From Prunella strophiata (lineage: Eukaryota > Chordata > Aves > Passeriformes > Prunellidae): a DNA stretch of 64,000 nucleotides. This document shows, piece after piece, positions 52,120-64,000 of this stretch (position 1 is its first letter; each line of letters begins with the position of its first letter). Both the position numbers and the translations under genes were made by a program. The stretch is taken from assembly GCA_036583965.1 (NCBI GenBank), contig JAZBQD010000030.1, positions 86,523,800 to 86,587,799 of the forward strand, read 5' to 3'. A model generated the notes under the pieces. That model had not been told where the DNA came from. It saw only the letters and a list, made by a program, of their open reading frames with translations, and searched no databases.

Positions 52120-53270
52120 TAAATAAGGAGCAGCTATTCAAGACATTTTTATTTATTAATAGTTAGATTCTTTCTCTGAAAAAATACAACACAAAACCCT
52201 TCATAGCACCTTGATTGCATTACTACTTCATATTTGCCTGCATAAATAAACCTGACGTTTTACTGCAAGAGAGGCAGCTATTTTAAAGATGGCAAAATGT
52301 CAGCTCTTGGATGGTTGGTTTCATTTAACAGGGCTCCACATGAATTTATGAACTGTTCCATAACATCTTCTCCCTGCACCAAATGGCAGACTTTGGGCAG
52401 AAACCCAATGTATGTTTAGCTAATGTATAACAAACAGAGTATTTACATAGTCAGTGGACCCTATTAGGTATTAAGAATGGTCTCTTTCTAAATTTACTGT
52501 TAATTCCCTTCCGCAACAACCTAACTGAAGTGCATCGCTTCTCAGAGAAGGCTAAGAAAATGTGCATTTACTCACATGTGTGTATGGGACTTTTCTTTCA
52601 TTTCAAAATGTCTTTAACAAAACTTCTGACAGTTATTTTCTTTTGCTGCAAGGGTGAGAATGTAGTTTAAGATATTGTTTCTTGACTTTAAAGGTGTCTT
52701 GTGGTTTTTAAGGATATTTCAGCAGCTAAAGAAATTCTACTGCAGACACAATGTACCAGTTCATTTCTTAAGCAATAAATGGCAAGCAGGGTGGTGCTGA
52801 ATAAGCATGCTTATATGGAATTTCTCTTTGAAAAGACCACTAGTTAGGCCCTATAACACTTCAGTTGATATTTCCACAGTGCAAACACGATAGTGGAAAT
52901 TAAGTTGCCCCAGCAAATTCAGTTTAGGAGAAATTTGTTATGAATAAAATGCTGCTGCTGGCCTTAGAACATTGAATTTATCCACCAAATAATATCTTAG
53001 AAATACCACTTCAGAAGAAATCAGCTCTAAATAATTGATAAATTTGGTTTGTTTAGAAACCTTTTGACCCCTGTAATAGAAAGTAAAAACACATTTCAGT
53101 TATTAAAGTCACATATATTCCCTCTGGTAGGGGAAGCTTTTAATTTTAAGCTGGTCTCTGTTGGGGCCATTTGATAAAGCTTGGAAAAACCTTTTCAACT
53201 GCTGCTGGTGGATTTGGGTCAGCTTCCCTTGGGAAAATGGCAAAAGATAAATTTGTAGCTTTTCATAACA
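52120..53270. promoter_or_regulatory. Candidate conserved non-coding block
   Basis: Repeat-free, even composition, with long stretches lacking homopolymers (52490-52850), resembling vertebrate conserved non-coding elements. No exon with splice sites or long frame was seen. Based on texture only. Confidence 0.25.
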
Positions 53271-56200
53271 CATAAGAAAACTTCAGAGATTTTAAACATC
53301 AAGAACTATTGGAACTGAAAGACAGAGTTTCTCTTTTGTTTCTCCCCCTCCTCCTCCTGCTCCTTCTTCTCTTTTATTTCCAAAAAGAACTTTAAATTCT
53401 CTTGTTGTTTTAATTTTTTTTTTTTTTTTTTTTCACTATGGAGGTTAGAAAGTTTTGACCTCTCTAACTACACTACCAGTGGTCCTTATTAGCGTAAGAT
53501 TTATTTTGAGATAGAAATACCATTATGTAGTTTTTGTTTTTTAATGGAGCCATTTCATTCTACTAGTTTCAAAGCCAAGAGCAAAATAAAAAACCTCTAT
53601 CACTCTTTTTTTTTTTTTTTTTTAATGCATTTCTTAAACTTTGCTTTAGTCACTGTTACCAGATCTTTATGTCCACAAGTATAAGTCAGTCTAATTTCCC
53701 CAGGACAGTAATCAGAGTTTATGAATGAGGGCACTGATTCTACTGGGATTGCCAAAATGTACCTGACATTACTGCACTGCTGTTCCACAACAGGGAAATA
53801 AATGGGGGTGAAGGAGAAGAAACATACTTAATACTTATGAAAACAAAAATACATAACACCCAATGGTCGAATATTTAAGTAGTCACTTCTGCATAAAGCA
53901 AATACAGGCAACAAGGCAGATTGTACTGCTCTCTGAACCTCTGACTTGCAGACATCCCTGCTTATATTTGCAGAGGTTACTGCCATTCTTTGTCCCTTCA
54001 GGAGCAGCCTCCAAGAAGCAGCATTTGCCAACTTTGTGGGGAACATTCATTTCTATACATTCATCTGAGACTACCAAATTCACTTGATATAAACTACTGA
54101 ATGGCCATAACTCAACAGAGACAACCATGTTTCTCTGATGGCTTGAGCTGAACAAGAACAAGCACCCTAGAGGACAAAATCTGTGTGTTTTTTTACAGGC
54201 TCTAAAATTATTCAGCCTCTCTTCCCTGTTGTCATTAAGACTAAAGTATGATTCCCTGGAATATATTGTGAGCACAGTGAGAACCTGGAGTTGTAGATGG
54301 CTCTGGCAAGCTGAGTTCCTCTTCCTGAATTTCTTGGTGAATGAAGCACTGGCACTTTTGAAACTGCAGAGCAGCTGAATTTTTTGATAACTGGACAAGT
54401 CCCTAAAAATTGTGCTTACCTACAGCCTGTGAAGAGTGCTCAGCAACAAATGGGTAGAAGCAAAGCTTTTCTCCTAGACAACTGGCCTTTCTTGAGCAGC
54501 CAGTTCTTTCTTTTTGACTTTTCATGCTTGGTTGCTATTCCCAGTGTAAGACACTTTGTTGCATGGATGCAGTGGTCAATTATTAAAAGGGTCTCTACCA
54601 GGTATTCATTCATGCAATCACAAATTATGTGTTCATGTGCCTCTGCCTATTCTTGGCAAGTGCAGCTCCTCTGTGAGTACTTTAGCAACTCAAACACCTG
54701 CATTATTTTGTTACATTAGAGCTATTATTCAAAGAGTTGCACCTACACCCCATTAGCACCCTCAGAAGGAGGCCAGCTCTTGGTAATTTATGTTGTGGAG
54801 GGATTGCCACCTTGGACAAGAAAGATGACATGCAGAAAGCTAGGCTGTGATTTTACAACCACACTATTCCAGCTTCTCAAATAAACACACATAGCACACA
54901 TCTTCATGGTCACTTGGTCCACTTGGATGAGTGAAAGGGGCTTCTTTGTGTTTACTGTGCACTCAGTGTTCACACAGGAAATAGTTGAGGAGCTGCCAGT
55001 ATTTAAAAAGGTGACAGCCTGGAGTATTTCATGGTGTTTTTCTTGCGCAGGAATGTCTTGGAAGGATGTGACATTTTGAATTGGAAAATTTCTTTTTATT
55101 TTTTAAGGGTTTTTTTTAATTTTTTTTCTATTTATACACTTTACCTGATGTCTAATTTTCTGTTTGCACCAAATCAGTGTAGGCTGTTCAATATCATTTA
55201 TGTCAGACACTTTCACAACTCAACACATACCCTAACACAAAGGCAATGCTAGCTAATAGTACATGTTGTCCTGCAGTTTTCACCTGGTTGCACTTGGTCT
55301 CCTAGAAATATAGATGACTTCCTTAATCTGTCTTTTCTTTGGCTATCACTCATGCTACAAGCAGTTTGTGTAGTATCTCTGCTTCTGCTCTTTTTTCTGT
55401 TCCTTGGACTTCTTTTTCTTCATCTGCATTCTTTTTTTTTTTTTTTCCCATTCTTCTTCTCTCTCTTCCACCCACCTTATCATAACCTCCAGCTCATAGA
55501 CAACTGCTGGATGATTCCCTTCTACTGCCTGTCTCATATTTCAGTAGGCTGACTCTTCCCACCTATTGCAGCACACAAATTACTGCTGGCTAATTCCTCA
55601 CCCCTAACAATTGCTAGCAGTACCTTCCCACGCATATGCACCGGCACATATTCACCTGCTAGAAGCCTCTTTATGCCTTTCATCATCTGCCACACTGAAA
55701 TAAAGCCTGTTTCTGGCCAAAACAATTGGATGTTTACACCAGTTACAGAGGAAGGAGCCAGCATTTGCAAAGCATGCTTGTTTCAGTTACATTACAGTTG
55801 CTGCAAGGGATTACCTAGAAGAAAAAGCACCAGGTAAGCAAGAATACAAAACTATTTTTAAGTTTATATACGAGTTAAAACATGAGCACAAACTTCTTCA
55901 AACTGATTGCCCAATAGCAAAATATCCCAAGTCCCAAGTGAGTGGAAATATGCTCTGTTGGGAGGGGGAAAATAAAAAAGAATCCTGCAATTATTTCTGT
56001 CACCAACCAGTTCTTCCAGAATACATAAGGAAGAAAAGTCAATCAAGTTCAAATATGTAGTGTCTGACCATAGTGAAATTTGGAAACCATTTTACAGAAT
56101 CCTTTTCTAAAGGCAAAAAGCAGTGATATTGTTAAGAATAGAAATAGAAAACTTTGAGTATATTTACATATTTAACATACTTGATAGTGTCTTCTCCAAG

Positions 56201-57600
56201 AGAAATTTTCCAGAGTACCTGTTTATTTAGCAGAAAAGAAAAAAGGCCACAGTAAAATAATAGGTCCAGCACACAGCTGACCATTTTCCACACAAATTAA
56301 TTGCAAATGAAAACACAAAACAGATATGACTTTTCAGTGCTAGAAGAGGGTAATTGCAGCTGAATATTCACCAGAGGAGGCAAAATTATCCATAGGATAA
56401 AAATATTTTAACACCATAATAACAAAACAAGCACTTTGACACTCTGTAAAGAACACCACTGTGTCATTGTCACTAAAAGCAAGAAATCAGGGATGGTAGC
56501 ATTATCCCTCATTCTTCTCTACGTAATTAGAAAACAGAATCAAAGATGCCTTATCAAAAATAAAATGTGCAACAGCAAGATCAGCAGTAAATACTGTGAA
56601 GTAAGTGCAAACAAAGCACGGAAACCTCATGAGATCCATGACCATGTCAGCCTAGTGTAGGAACAGATTTATTTGAATCAAACTGGAAGGATTACCTCTT
56701 GTAATGATTATTTCTTGAGTATTTTTTAAATTGAGCTGTTGAACAACCCATTGATGCAACAGTGTAATGACACATTGAAAATCACAGTTTGCTCATCACA
56801 GGATTCCAGATGAGTTAATAGCAGATAATTGCACACATTTTACAAGCACGTCATTTCAACAGTTCTCTTTGATATTTCAATTTAAGTGCACCTTGTAAAC
56901 TCTGGCTATGTACAGCCAAGTGTACCAGAAAAAGGCTTTTCCCAAAGAGAAATGAACTTAAAACAACAAGATAAAAACAAACCAAAACTCAACAATCCAA
57001 CCAAAAAGCCTATATTTTCTAGGTTAGAACATTTTGATCACAGAGGCATAAATGTTGGTGTCAAAACAAGTTCTCTGAATAAAAGGTTTTTGAACCTAAG
57101 TTAGCTTCAAAAGAAAATATACATAAACTGGAAGCAAGCAAACACGGGGACAAAAATGCCATAAGTTCTCTGCATTAGCAGCAGAACTACTGCCAGGAGT
57201 TACATCACCAGCACCAAGACCATATGCCATCACTGTTTGTGATACTGGTGAAATGAAAGCCTTTAGAGAGCACTCAGCTGGATAACTACCACTCTGCTTT
57301 TTGAGGTAACACAGATGCAGCCTTCTATGTCTCACTAACTTTGGCCCCTGGATGGAACGGAGAAAATAATATTCAGGCATAATGCATTGTGTCCCAAATT
57401 AAACACATAAAACAAGTTTACCTTCAGTTGGGTAAAGCTCACTCAAACTCACCAGCCATGCCATAAAACAAAGGAACACACAAACACAGCAGCACTCTCT
57501 GCATCAGAATGCAAATTTGCTTCGACAACTGTGTTTGCCATAGGAAAATGAATTGTTTGGGGAAAGAAAGAGACCAGATGATTTGAACAGCAGTTACTGA
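53271..57600. other. Unique non-coding DNA
   Basis: No gene recognised. Has T runs at 53414-53433, 53606-53623 and about 55430-55447, and a pyrimidine tract (CTCCTCCTCCTGCTCC) at 53340-53375. The minus-strand frame 53883-54398 (171 codons) is the longest in the window but resembles no known protein. Confidence 0.45.
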
Positions 57601-58080
57601 CAGTTGTCCTAAGTTCTACCTGAGACATTTCTATTCATGTGTGTGTTATGAATAAGTGTCACAAGTTGGTAATGTCTTCATTTCAGCTGGTTTCATTACC
57701 TGCATTTCATTTCCAGAAGAGTGGTGATACAGATCTCATGATATCCACTGCAATTGTAAAATTGATTTTTGCCCTCTGTAGATCCACAGAGAGGCTGAAC
57801 AATCCTCCAAGAAGCACTGCTTCTGAGCTTCTGCCCTGGTGCCAATGTGTCCAGCTTTATGTCTTTTTGGCTGGTGGTAAGAAGTGGGGTAATCATCAGA
57901 GCCCTGGTTTGTCTGCTGAACGCGGTGCTGCCGAGCGTGTGACACGTGCTGCCGAGCGTCGGCGTGGCTGAGGATTTGCAGCACATTCTTAGCCCTTTCC
58001 CTGCTGAAAGCAAATAGAAATTTGGGGGAGGCACGTTCCCACAAGGCTTGGCACAATGCTCAGTGCCTCCCTATGCTGCA
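57601..58080. other. Non-coding patch with a small CpG-rich duplication
   Basis: GTGCTGCCGAGCGT occurs at 57925-57938 and 57946-57959 (period 21 bp). The second copy continues to GCCGAGCGTCGGC (57951-57963), a short palindrome. About nine CpGs fall within 50 bp (about 57920-57970), while neighbouring kilobases have almost none. Overlapping open frames on both strands (57639-57971 and 57696-58056) reflect the composition. Confidence 0.55.
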
Positions 58081-61000
58081 GAAGACCATCTGAGCTGGAA
58101 CTCTTATATGCATTTAGCCATCAGAAATTTGGCTCATGTTTTTGTACTACCAATAACCTCACTAAAAAACTACCTTAATAAAGGACTGAAGAAGCTAGTC
58201 TGTTTTTTCAAATATAGCTATTAGGACCTTTATATCACACTAGTAAAGATTTCTCCACTAGGTTAAAAACATTTTAAGTTTTGCATGAGTCTTTGAACTG
58301 CTGCTATTCTGGAGGTAGCTGAAGGGAAGCTAGCAAGAAAAAATGTCGACTTTACCCATCAGTTTCCAAGTACCTGAGAGCATATTTCATTTCAGAAACC
58401 CATGGAAGAGTTCAAAAAAATCTCAGAATTCTAATATCAGGAGAAATTCTGAAAGCAAAATATTGCTGATCTCTGAAATGTTTTAAAACTAAAGTCTCAA
58501 ATGCCTCTAAATTAGGAATCTATTTTTCACACAACTCTTGCAATGAAAAGTTTTGGTTGAAGCTGAATATGATTCTCCTGATATGTCTATGTGTGTGGAG
58601 CAGGGGGTTCATCTCAGAATCTGATAATTGTGAGTCCTGAATGTAATCCCCACCTGAGCACAGTGTTCAGTATACATCTATGCTAAATGCTGAAGAAGCA
58701 AATTCTGAGTTTTCATTTCAGGACAAAGATTATTCTGCAAAGGCTTGTGCAGGATCTCTCCGCATAAGTAAAATATTAGGAGTGTGCAACACCTTCAGTG
58801 ACTTAATTCACAATCTACACTGCTGACATGGATTGAGTGGCTTTCATGGGTTCTAAGTAGTTATTGAAAATGCTTAAATCCTGTATTTTTTTGACAAAGT
58901 AATCACATACATGACCTAAGATTGACTTTAATGTATAGCACACACTATTTCTGAGCATAAGAACATATGAGATTCCAGGTTCACAAACTGCTAGTTGAAA
59001 ATAGTTACTTGGACTGTAAAATCAAATATGTAAGACTAAAATATCAGCCTTTTGGTTGTATGTGCTAACCTTCTCCTACCCTCTGAACAGTCCACCCTGA
59101 ATACTGATTTAAACAAGATCAATTGGAAAAGGTAGTATGATCATATATAACACATATTTGCACCAGAACTCATTCATGTAAAAGAGGCTAAATTAGGGTT
59201 CAGAGGCGTTTCTTAGCTCTCAAGTACTAGCTCTTGCAACCGCAGGAAACTTAATTTAAAGATAACTCTGCTGGGAGTTATTTTACACTCCTTCTTATTT
59301 CTGGCATTGGAAGTTACACATGAATCTTGAACCTGCTGCATTGCAGTGCAGGTTGCTAATTGCTAGGATTGTTGAGATCTTTAAGTGTACAGATGCACAT
59401 TAGCCTAGAAAGGGCGTGTGTGTTCATGTGCATGTGTGAATGAGGAAAATATCTTGAGTCTACAGTGTCAAGAAGTCTGTATTGTTACCCCTTAAGCTAA
59501 GTATTTTAGGGATGGTTTGGGATAGAAACTGCTTAGTTTGGAATTTTTTGTAACATAAGACCACAGACTCAACCTCTTCTTCACCTGCCTTTCCATTTTT
59601 TTGTCTTCAGTTGGTTTAATCTGTGTCTCTTGGTGTTGGCAGTGTCAAGTGTGAGCTTGGCCAGCAGCCTGGAGTCTACTAATGTTTTCCCAAGAGATAA
59701 AAATAAGAGAAGGGTAATGACAATTTTTGTCACTTTGCATCCTAAATGGAATTTTATGGGACAAAGAGAAGAGACTTCTGTGGTCCAAAGGGATTTCCTC
59801 TGCTGAATACCAAACACCTTCTACAAACAACAGAAATGTGAGAGATTCTCAAAATAAAAGGTCACAGGGATTTTCTATAATAGAAAGGCTTTAACAACAG
59901 GGTGTTGTTACCAGCTGCCCTTCCAGTGAATTGGGGAAAATCTTGGTGAAGGACTTTCCCCAATATGTTTTTCTGCAATTCAAGGAGCTACTAATTTGAG
60001 GGATAGTCACTGAAATTGTCAGAGTTTGAGTCAGGGACCATGATGTATATTTAGCAGCAGCAGGTGAACACAGGGAAGAGAAATATAAAAAGATTCACAG
60101 GAGAAAGAGAGATGATCATTCTGCTTGGACAGCTTGGTGACAGCATGTCCAGGCTTGCTCTGCTGAGGTAGCATCCATGTGAGGGACAGAGGAACAGCAT
60201 TTGTTTGATTTCTGGGGAGAGCCCAACTTCCTCATGGGAAGGGCAGGGGAGGAATATGGCTGCTAATGATTTCAGACTGCCTCAGGCAGTGAGTGGACTA
60301 GCAGCTGTAGAGAAAAGCAACTCTTTCTCTGCCCTCCCACCACTTGAAGTCATGGTATAAACAGTTATTTATGACTGAATTTGGCACAGAACACAATCAA
60401 GGATGAGAAAGACAGATCAACAGGCACTGTGTCCATCCTTGCACCTCACTAGGTATCCACAGAAATGGGAGCTGTTTCTTTCTGTGGTTCAGAAGAAACA
60501 ATACCCACAGTTCAATAAGGGCTACCACCCACTCCAGAAGTTTGTGTGCCTTGAGGGGTTCCTAGCACACATGGATTTAGAATCATATCAAGTCATTTCA
60601 GCATGTGGAGAACACACTGGCTTCTCCACATTCCCTTCTGTCCTTTCCCCACTACCCCTGGCTTCTAGCTATCATCCACATCTGGCCATCACCACTGACT
60701 TCCCCCACCCACTCCTCTCCCTTGGACTCACAAGCTCCATTTCTTCACTCTGGTCCTAATTGCTTTATTTGTTTTCTGATCTGAGTACAGAAAAGCATAG
60801 GAAGAGGGACAGCACTTGAACCCCATCCATTTTCAGAACAAAGAATCTGACTTTGAGATATGAAGAAACTGGAGAGAAGGGCCCCTGTCCCCCCACAGAG
60901 GGTCAGGGGAAAAGGATGTGACATGTTTGTCTGTGCTTAGGACATATCATAAACACAGTGAGGCCTCTTGGTGAGTCAAATAATATTAAAAGACAATGAT

Positions 61001-62129
61001 AACTAATAGGGACTTTGAATATTCAGTGGTATGAGAGTAACCTTGTCTTTTAATATGCCCTTCCATAGATAAAAAGAAGCAAAGTTGTTGGGATGCCTAG
61101 GATTTTAAAATATTACTTCATAATAAGCATGAAACACATCTTAAAGCACATATTATGGGTCCAGAAAAACACATCTTTCAGTCTTCAAGAAGTATTTAAA
61201 CTACTCTGGCAGATGAAGGTAAGAAAACATTAATTTCAGCTAGTCTTTCATTGATACGTGCCAATGAGTACAGAAATGCGAAAATGAAACAACTTAAGAA
61301 TGTGTAGTTCAAATTACATACGAAAATCATCCATTCAAAGTGTGGATTTAATCATTTTTGTCTTAGTCAGCTCATTCTTTCAATCACCCATTTCCCATTC
61401 CAGGTTACAATACTTACACTGTAGTGTAGATTACTATAATTAACAGGTTAAATGCATGAAAACAGTTTTTTCCCCTTGATGTGCCTTTGGATCCTTTATT
61501 TTTGCTAGCAGCTATACTGTAGAGTCACTTCCTATGAAGGAGAAACAACTGCCGTGGGGTTTCTTAATGCTGCTTATGTTCTTTTCTTTCCCTCCAGTAA
61601 TAACAGTAAGAAATTATTGTCTGTAAATAAAAGAATATAATGGAGAGCATATATCAGGAGAAGTATGTTAAAAGCTGCATGTATAACATCCGTAGGTACA
61701 GACCGCTTATACTGATGGAGTAGCCAATGTTGGCTTTTATTAAGATGCAATGAGAACCTTTCTAATCTCATTGTACAGAGCAGTCCTTTTCTGATCCAAA
61801 CGAACCCCTTCAGTTAACATGCAATTTAATTCTATAGAATAAGAAAGAAAATAGTCTATAAATGTCTTTTGTACTGTGATATTTACAGCAAATATCAACA
61901 TTGTTCTTACTTTGTTTTCTCCACCAACAATTCTGTGTGGCATATCCGTAGATTTATTTATTTTTTAATCATATGTCCTGCTGGTTATAGCATAACTTAA
62001 TGTACCAGCTGCAATTAACAGACTGTCAAAGGATCAACTAACAAGTGCTGATAAGCTTCATTTAACTAATTTGAGGAGTGGAAGTTTGATTTTCTTTTTT
62101 TTTTCCAGGAAGGTAGCTTGTTTCCTTAT
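58081..62129. other. Unique non-coding DNA
   Basis: No gene, repeat or RNA recognised. A 7-bp-arm palindrome ACTGCCTCAGGCAGT sits at 60276-60290. The plus-strand frame 60403-60759 (118 codons) is rich in P, S and L, and I do not recognise it. Confidence 0.5.
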
Positions 62130-62660
62130 TTCCTGTCAAGTGAGCCAACTCCTGTGACCTGTAGTTAAAAGGGCCCTTTGTAATTAAGGCAGTGAGCCTC
62201 CAAGTGAACAGTTCTCACAGTAGGAGGGGGAGCAGGGGGAAGAAGAAGAAGAAAAAAGCAACAAGGAAAAAAAAGAGGATGCATGACACTGCTTAACTAA
62301 CTAATCGGAGCTGAGCCAATCCATTTTCCTGCAGGCCACTCAGTGCTCCATGCGCACGCGGAATCTCGCCCTTCATTGGCTTCATGTCCATTTTATGGAC
62401 CAGCGAGTCTATTAAGATCTTGGTGAGTGGCCCTATCCGAGGGCAGGGCTCTCTCTCCACCTACCCATAGACTACCAGGAACTGATCAGCCGTGTTATAT
62501 CAATAACGTTCTCACACCAGGTTGTGTAAATTGATCTTTTACAATTTCTCTCGGTGACAGTCTCTGTAACCAACAAGATAAATCATTCCTCCTGTGGCTT
62601 TTTTATTGATTGCTGAGACCTGTATAAAAATTACACTGCTCAAGCTGTGAAGTGAACATC
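62130..62660. promoter_or_regulatory. Candidate conserved element with CpG-containing core
   Basis: Repeat-free, with a core at 62340-62430 that is unusually CpG-rich for the area (TGCGCACGCGGAATCTCGCC) and holds a TTTATGG Hox/CDX-like site near 62390. The right part (62480-62620) has an even, enhancer-like texture. Texture-based, with no alignment available. Confidence 0.35.
62335..62422 (+). other. Candidate 88-nt exon (weak)
   Basis: A pyrimidine-rich acceptor (TTTTCCTGCAG, ending at 62334) and a strong donor (TTG|GTGAGT at 62422/62423) bracket 88 nt. Two of the three forward frames are open throughout. One reads PLSAPCARGISPFIGFM and the rest of the exon without a stop. No protein family is recognised, so a non-coding RNA exon or coincidence inside a conserved element is equally possible. 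Confidence 0.2.
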
Positions 62661-63058
62661 CTCATAAAAGAAGACCTTCTATTTACAACCAAAATACGTT
62701 TGGTCCAGATCCAGCACTGATAGTAAATACCATCCCGATACTATAAGAGACCAGAATTAACTGAGATTCAAAAGCACCAACAAAGTAACCCACACAAACT
62801 CTCAAATGCAAATGGTGCACAACACCAAGAAAAAAAAGAAAAGCAAACAAAAAACCCCAAACTTGCAGGGTTATAAAGTCTTGCTGAAATAAAGGCAGTT
62901 GTAACAGCAAACCATCTGTTAAAAACAATGATGCAGAAGAAGCACAGCAACATAATCAGCCAGCTTTTTTTTTCTTTTAGCTTTTTTTTTTTTTTTGCAA
63001 TTGCTTGTACAAACACTAACACAAATTGCTTTTTGATATCCTTTTAGCATCCATGCAA

Positions 63059-63072
63059 ATATATATATATAT
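63059..63072. repeat. (AT)n microsatellite
   Basis: About seven AT units directly upstream of the 25-bp palindrome. Confidence 0.85.
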
Positions 63073-63087
63073 TTTTAATGGAACAGT

Positions 63088-63112
63088 AAAGGTAAGAAGA
63101 CTTCTTACCTTT
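63088..63112. repeat. 25-bp palindrome
   Basis: AAAGGTAAGAAG (63088-63099), a single A, then CTTCTTACCTTT (63101-63112), with 12 perfectly complementary bases on each side. Each arm carries GGTAAG, so both strands present a splice-donor-like motif. Long perfect palindromes of this kind are uncommon by chance. Confidence 0.9.
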
Positions 63113-64000
63113 TCAGAAAAGAAATGATCTTCAACTTTGGAAGATCCAGCAACTGTAATATCATTCTAGGGAAACTGATTTAAGCTGCTGTATAGTATTG
63201 GCTTTACCATTTTATTAAAGTAAATAGTCTAATGATGTCTGACATAAGCAATCAAATGCATTTACTGTTTTTAGGCAGCATCAACTCTGTAATGACTATA
63301 TTCCTTCTTCTTTATTCCATCATTTAAATTCTGGTAAAATAGTCTCTAATTTCTGTTGCTTTAATTATTTAAAACTTATGCTAATATTGTTTAGAGACAG
63401 TTTACAAGAGTGTTTTTTAAAATAGGTGGACTTAAATGGAGCAAAACTGTTAAATGTTAAATCATCAAGCATTACAAAAGAATTAGCAAGTGATTCAGAG
63501 GGCTGAAAACCAGATATGAAATACAAATTTCATTGCCTTACTGACTCAGTCTGTATTTTTTTGGATACGACACTTGTGAGCCAATACTTCAATTTACCCA
63601 CATGTAAAAAGTTATTACATTATCCTAGAGGAAATGTGTCATTTCTGTATCATGCTAAGTGAAATCACTGGAGATACACCCAAGCCAGCCTTGTTCTCTG
63701 GGAAATTGTGAAGTTTAAATTAGTGTTTGCAAAGTACTCTGAAACACTTGATGATGAGACCTTCACAAATGCAAGCTCTTGTTATTATGATTCTCTGACA
63801 CAAAAAATGAAGGATGCATTCAAGTATTTCATGTTATCAGAAAACTGTGCAGGCATGATTAGTGCTACCAAGGAGAACACTGTACCAAGTAGTCTCTCAA
63901 AATTAAGGATGTTGTTAAAAGCATAGTTCCCATGAGTTCCTAAAAGTTCTCCTCTTTTTCTGTTGAAATCAAAATCTGTGGTTGATCTAAATACCTGGGC

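Larger units (their letters stand above)
62661..64000. other. Unique non-coding DNA to window end
   Basis: No gene recognised. Contains a T run at 62982-62996, an (AT)7 microsatellite at 63059-63072 and the palindrome at 63088-63112. The 72-codon frame at 63708-63926 is unrecognised. Confidence 0.5.

Noticed and set aside
57639..58056. Overlapping frames of 106-112 codons on both strands
   Set aside because: Both cover the same CpG-rich duplication. Mutual overlap on opposite strands and lack of similarity argue for chance.
1..64000. CRISPR array, operon, phage or bacterial defence system
   Set aside because: No regularly spaced direct repeats of that type, no dense gene packing, and avian retroelements throughout: this is a vertebrate genome.

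Overview
This window looks like non-coding DNA from a bird, most likely a passerine. Three things suggest this. Several CR1 LINE fragments end in the octamer-like 3' tails typical of avian CR1 (ATTCTRTG on their sense strand). One SINE has a tRNA-Ile-like head joined to a CR1 tail, as described for zebra finch TguSINE1. Two long terminal repeats resemble an ERVL-like LTR family that I recall from passerine genomes. The family names come from memory of consensus sequences, not from a search. I recognise no host protein-coding exon, rRNA, functional tRNA, CRISPR array or bacterial-type operon. Every long open frame I examined is either inside a repeat or resembles no protein I know.

Layout. 1-2.4 kb holds a plus-strand solo LTR (337-1405) and a minus-strand CR1 3' fragment. 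2.4-11.3 kb is AT-rich unique sequence with two fold-back structures. 11.3-12.65 kb is a very old, heavily mutated plus-strand CR1. 16.49-16.71 kb holds two CR1 3' ends in opposite orientation. 19.2-20.27 kb is a plus-strand CR1 with a large internal deletion, interrupted near its 3' end by a minus-strand tRNA/CR1 SINE. 20.3-30.2 kb is unique sequence with short tandem duplications. 30.25-30.65 kb is a younger minus-strand CR1 with the C-terminal part of its ORF2 still open. 30.7-43.5 kb is unique sequence with a GC-richer island near 39.0-39.4 kb. 43.48-44.61 kb is a second LTR of the first family, in the opposite orientation. 44.6-64 kb is mostly unique sequence, with stretches at about 48.9-50.0, 52.1-53.3 and 62.1-62.7 kb that look like conserved non-coding or enhancer DNA by texture only.

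How it works together. There is no gene system to reconstruct. The best reading is a gene desert or long intron, shaped by layered retroelement insertion (old CR1, then younger CR1, SINE and LTR), with several candidate regulatory elements. The most checkable items are the nested SINE that has lost its B box, the inverted LTR pair, an ATATGAAA-type motif repeated at about 21-bp multiples (41.9-42.06 kb), a candidate 88-nt exon or CpG-containing element at 62.3 kb, and a 25-bp palindrome at 63.09 kb. I did not find a convincing novel biological system.
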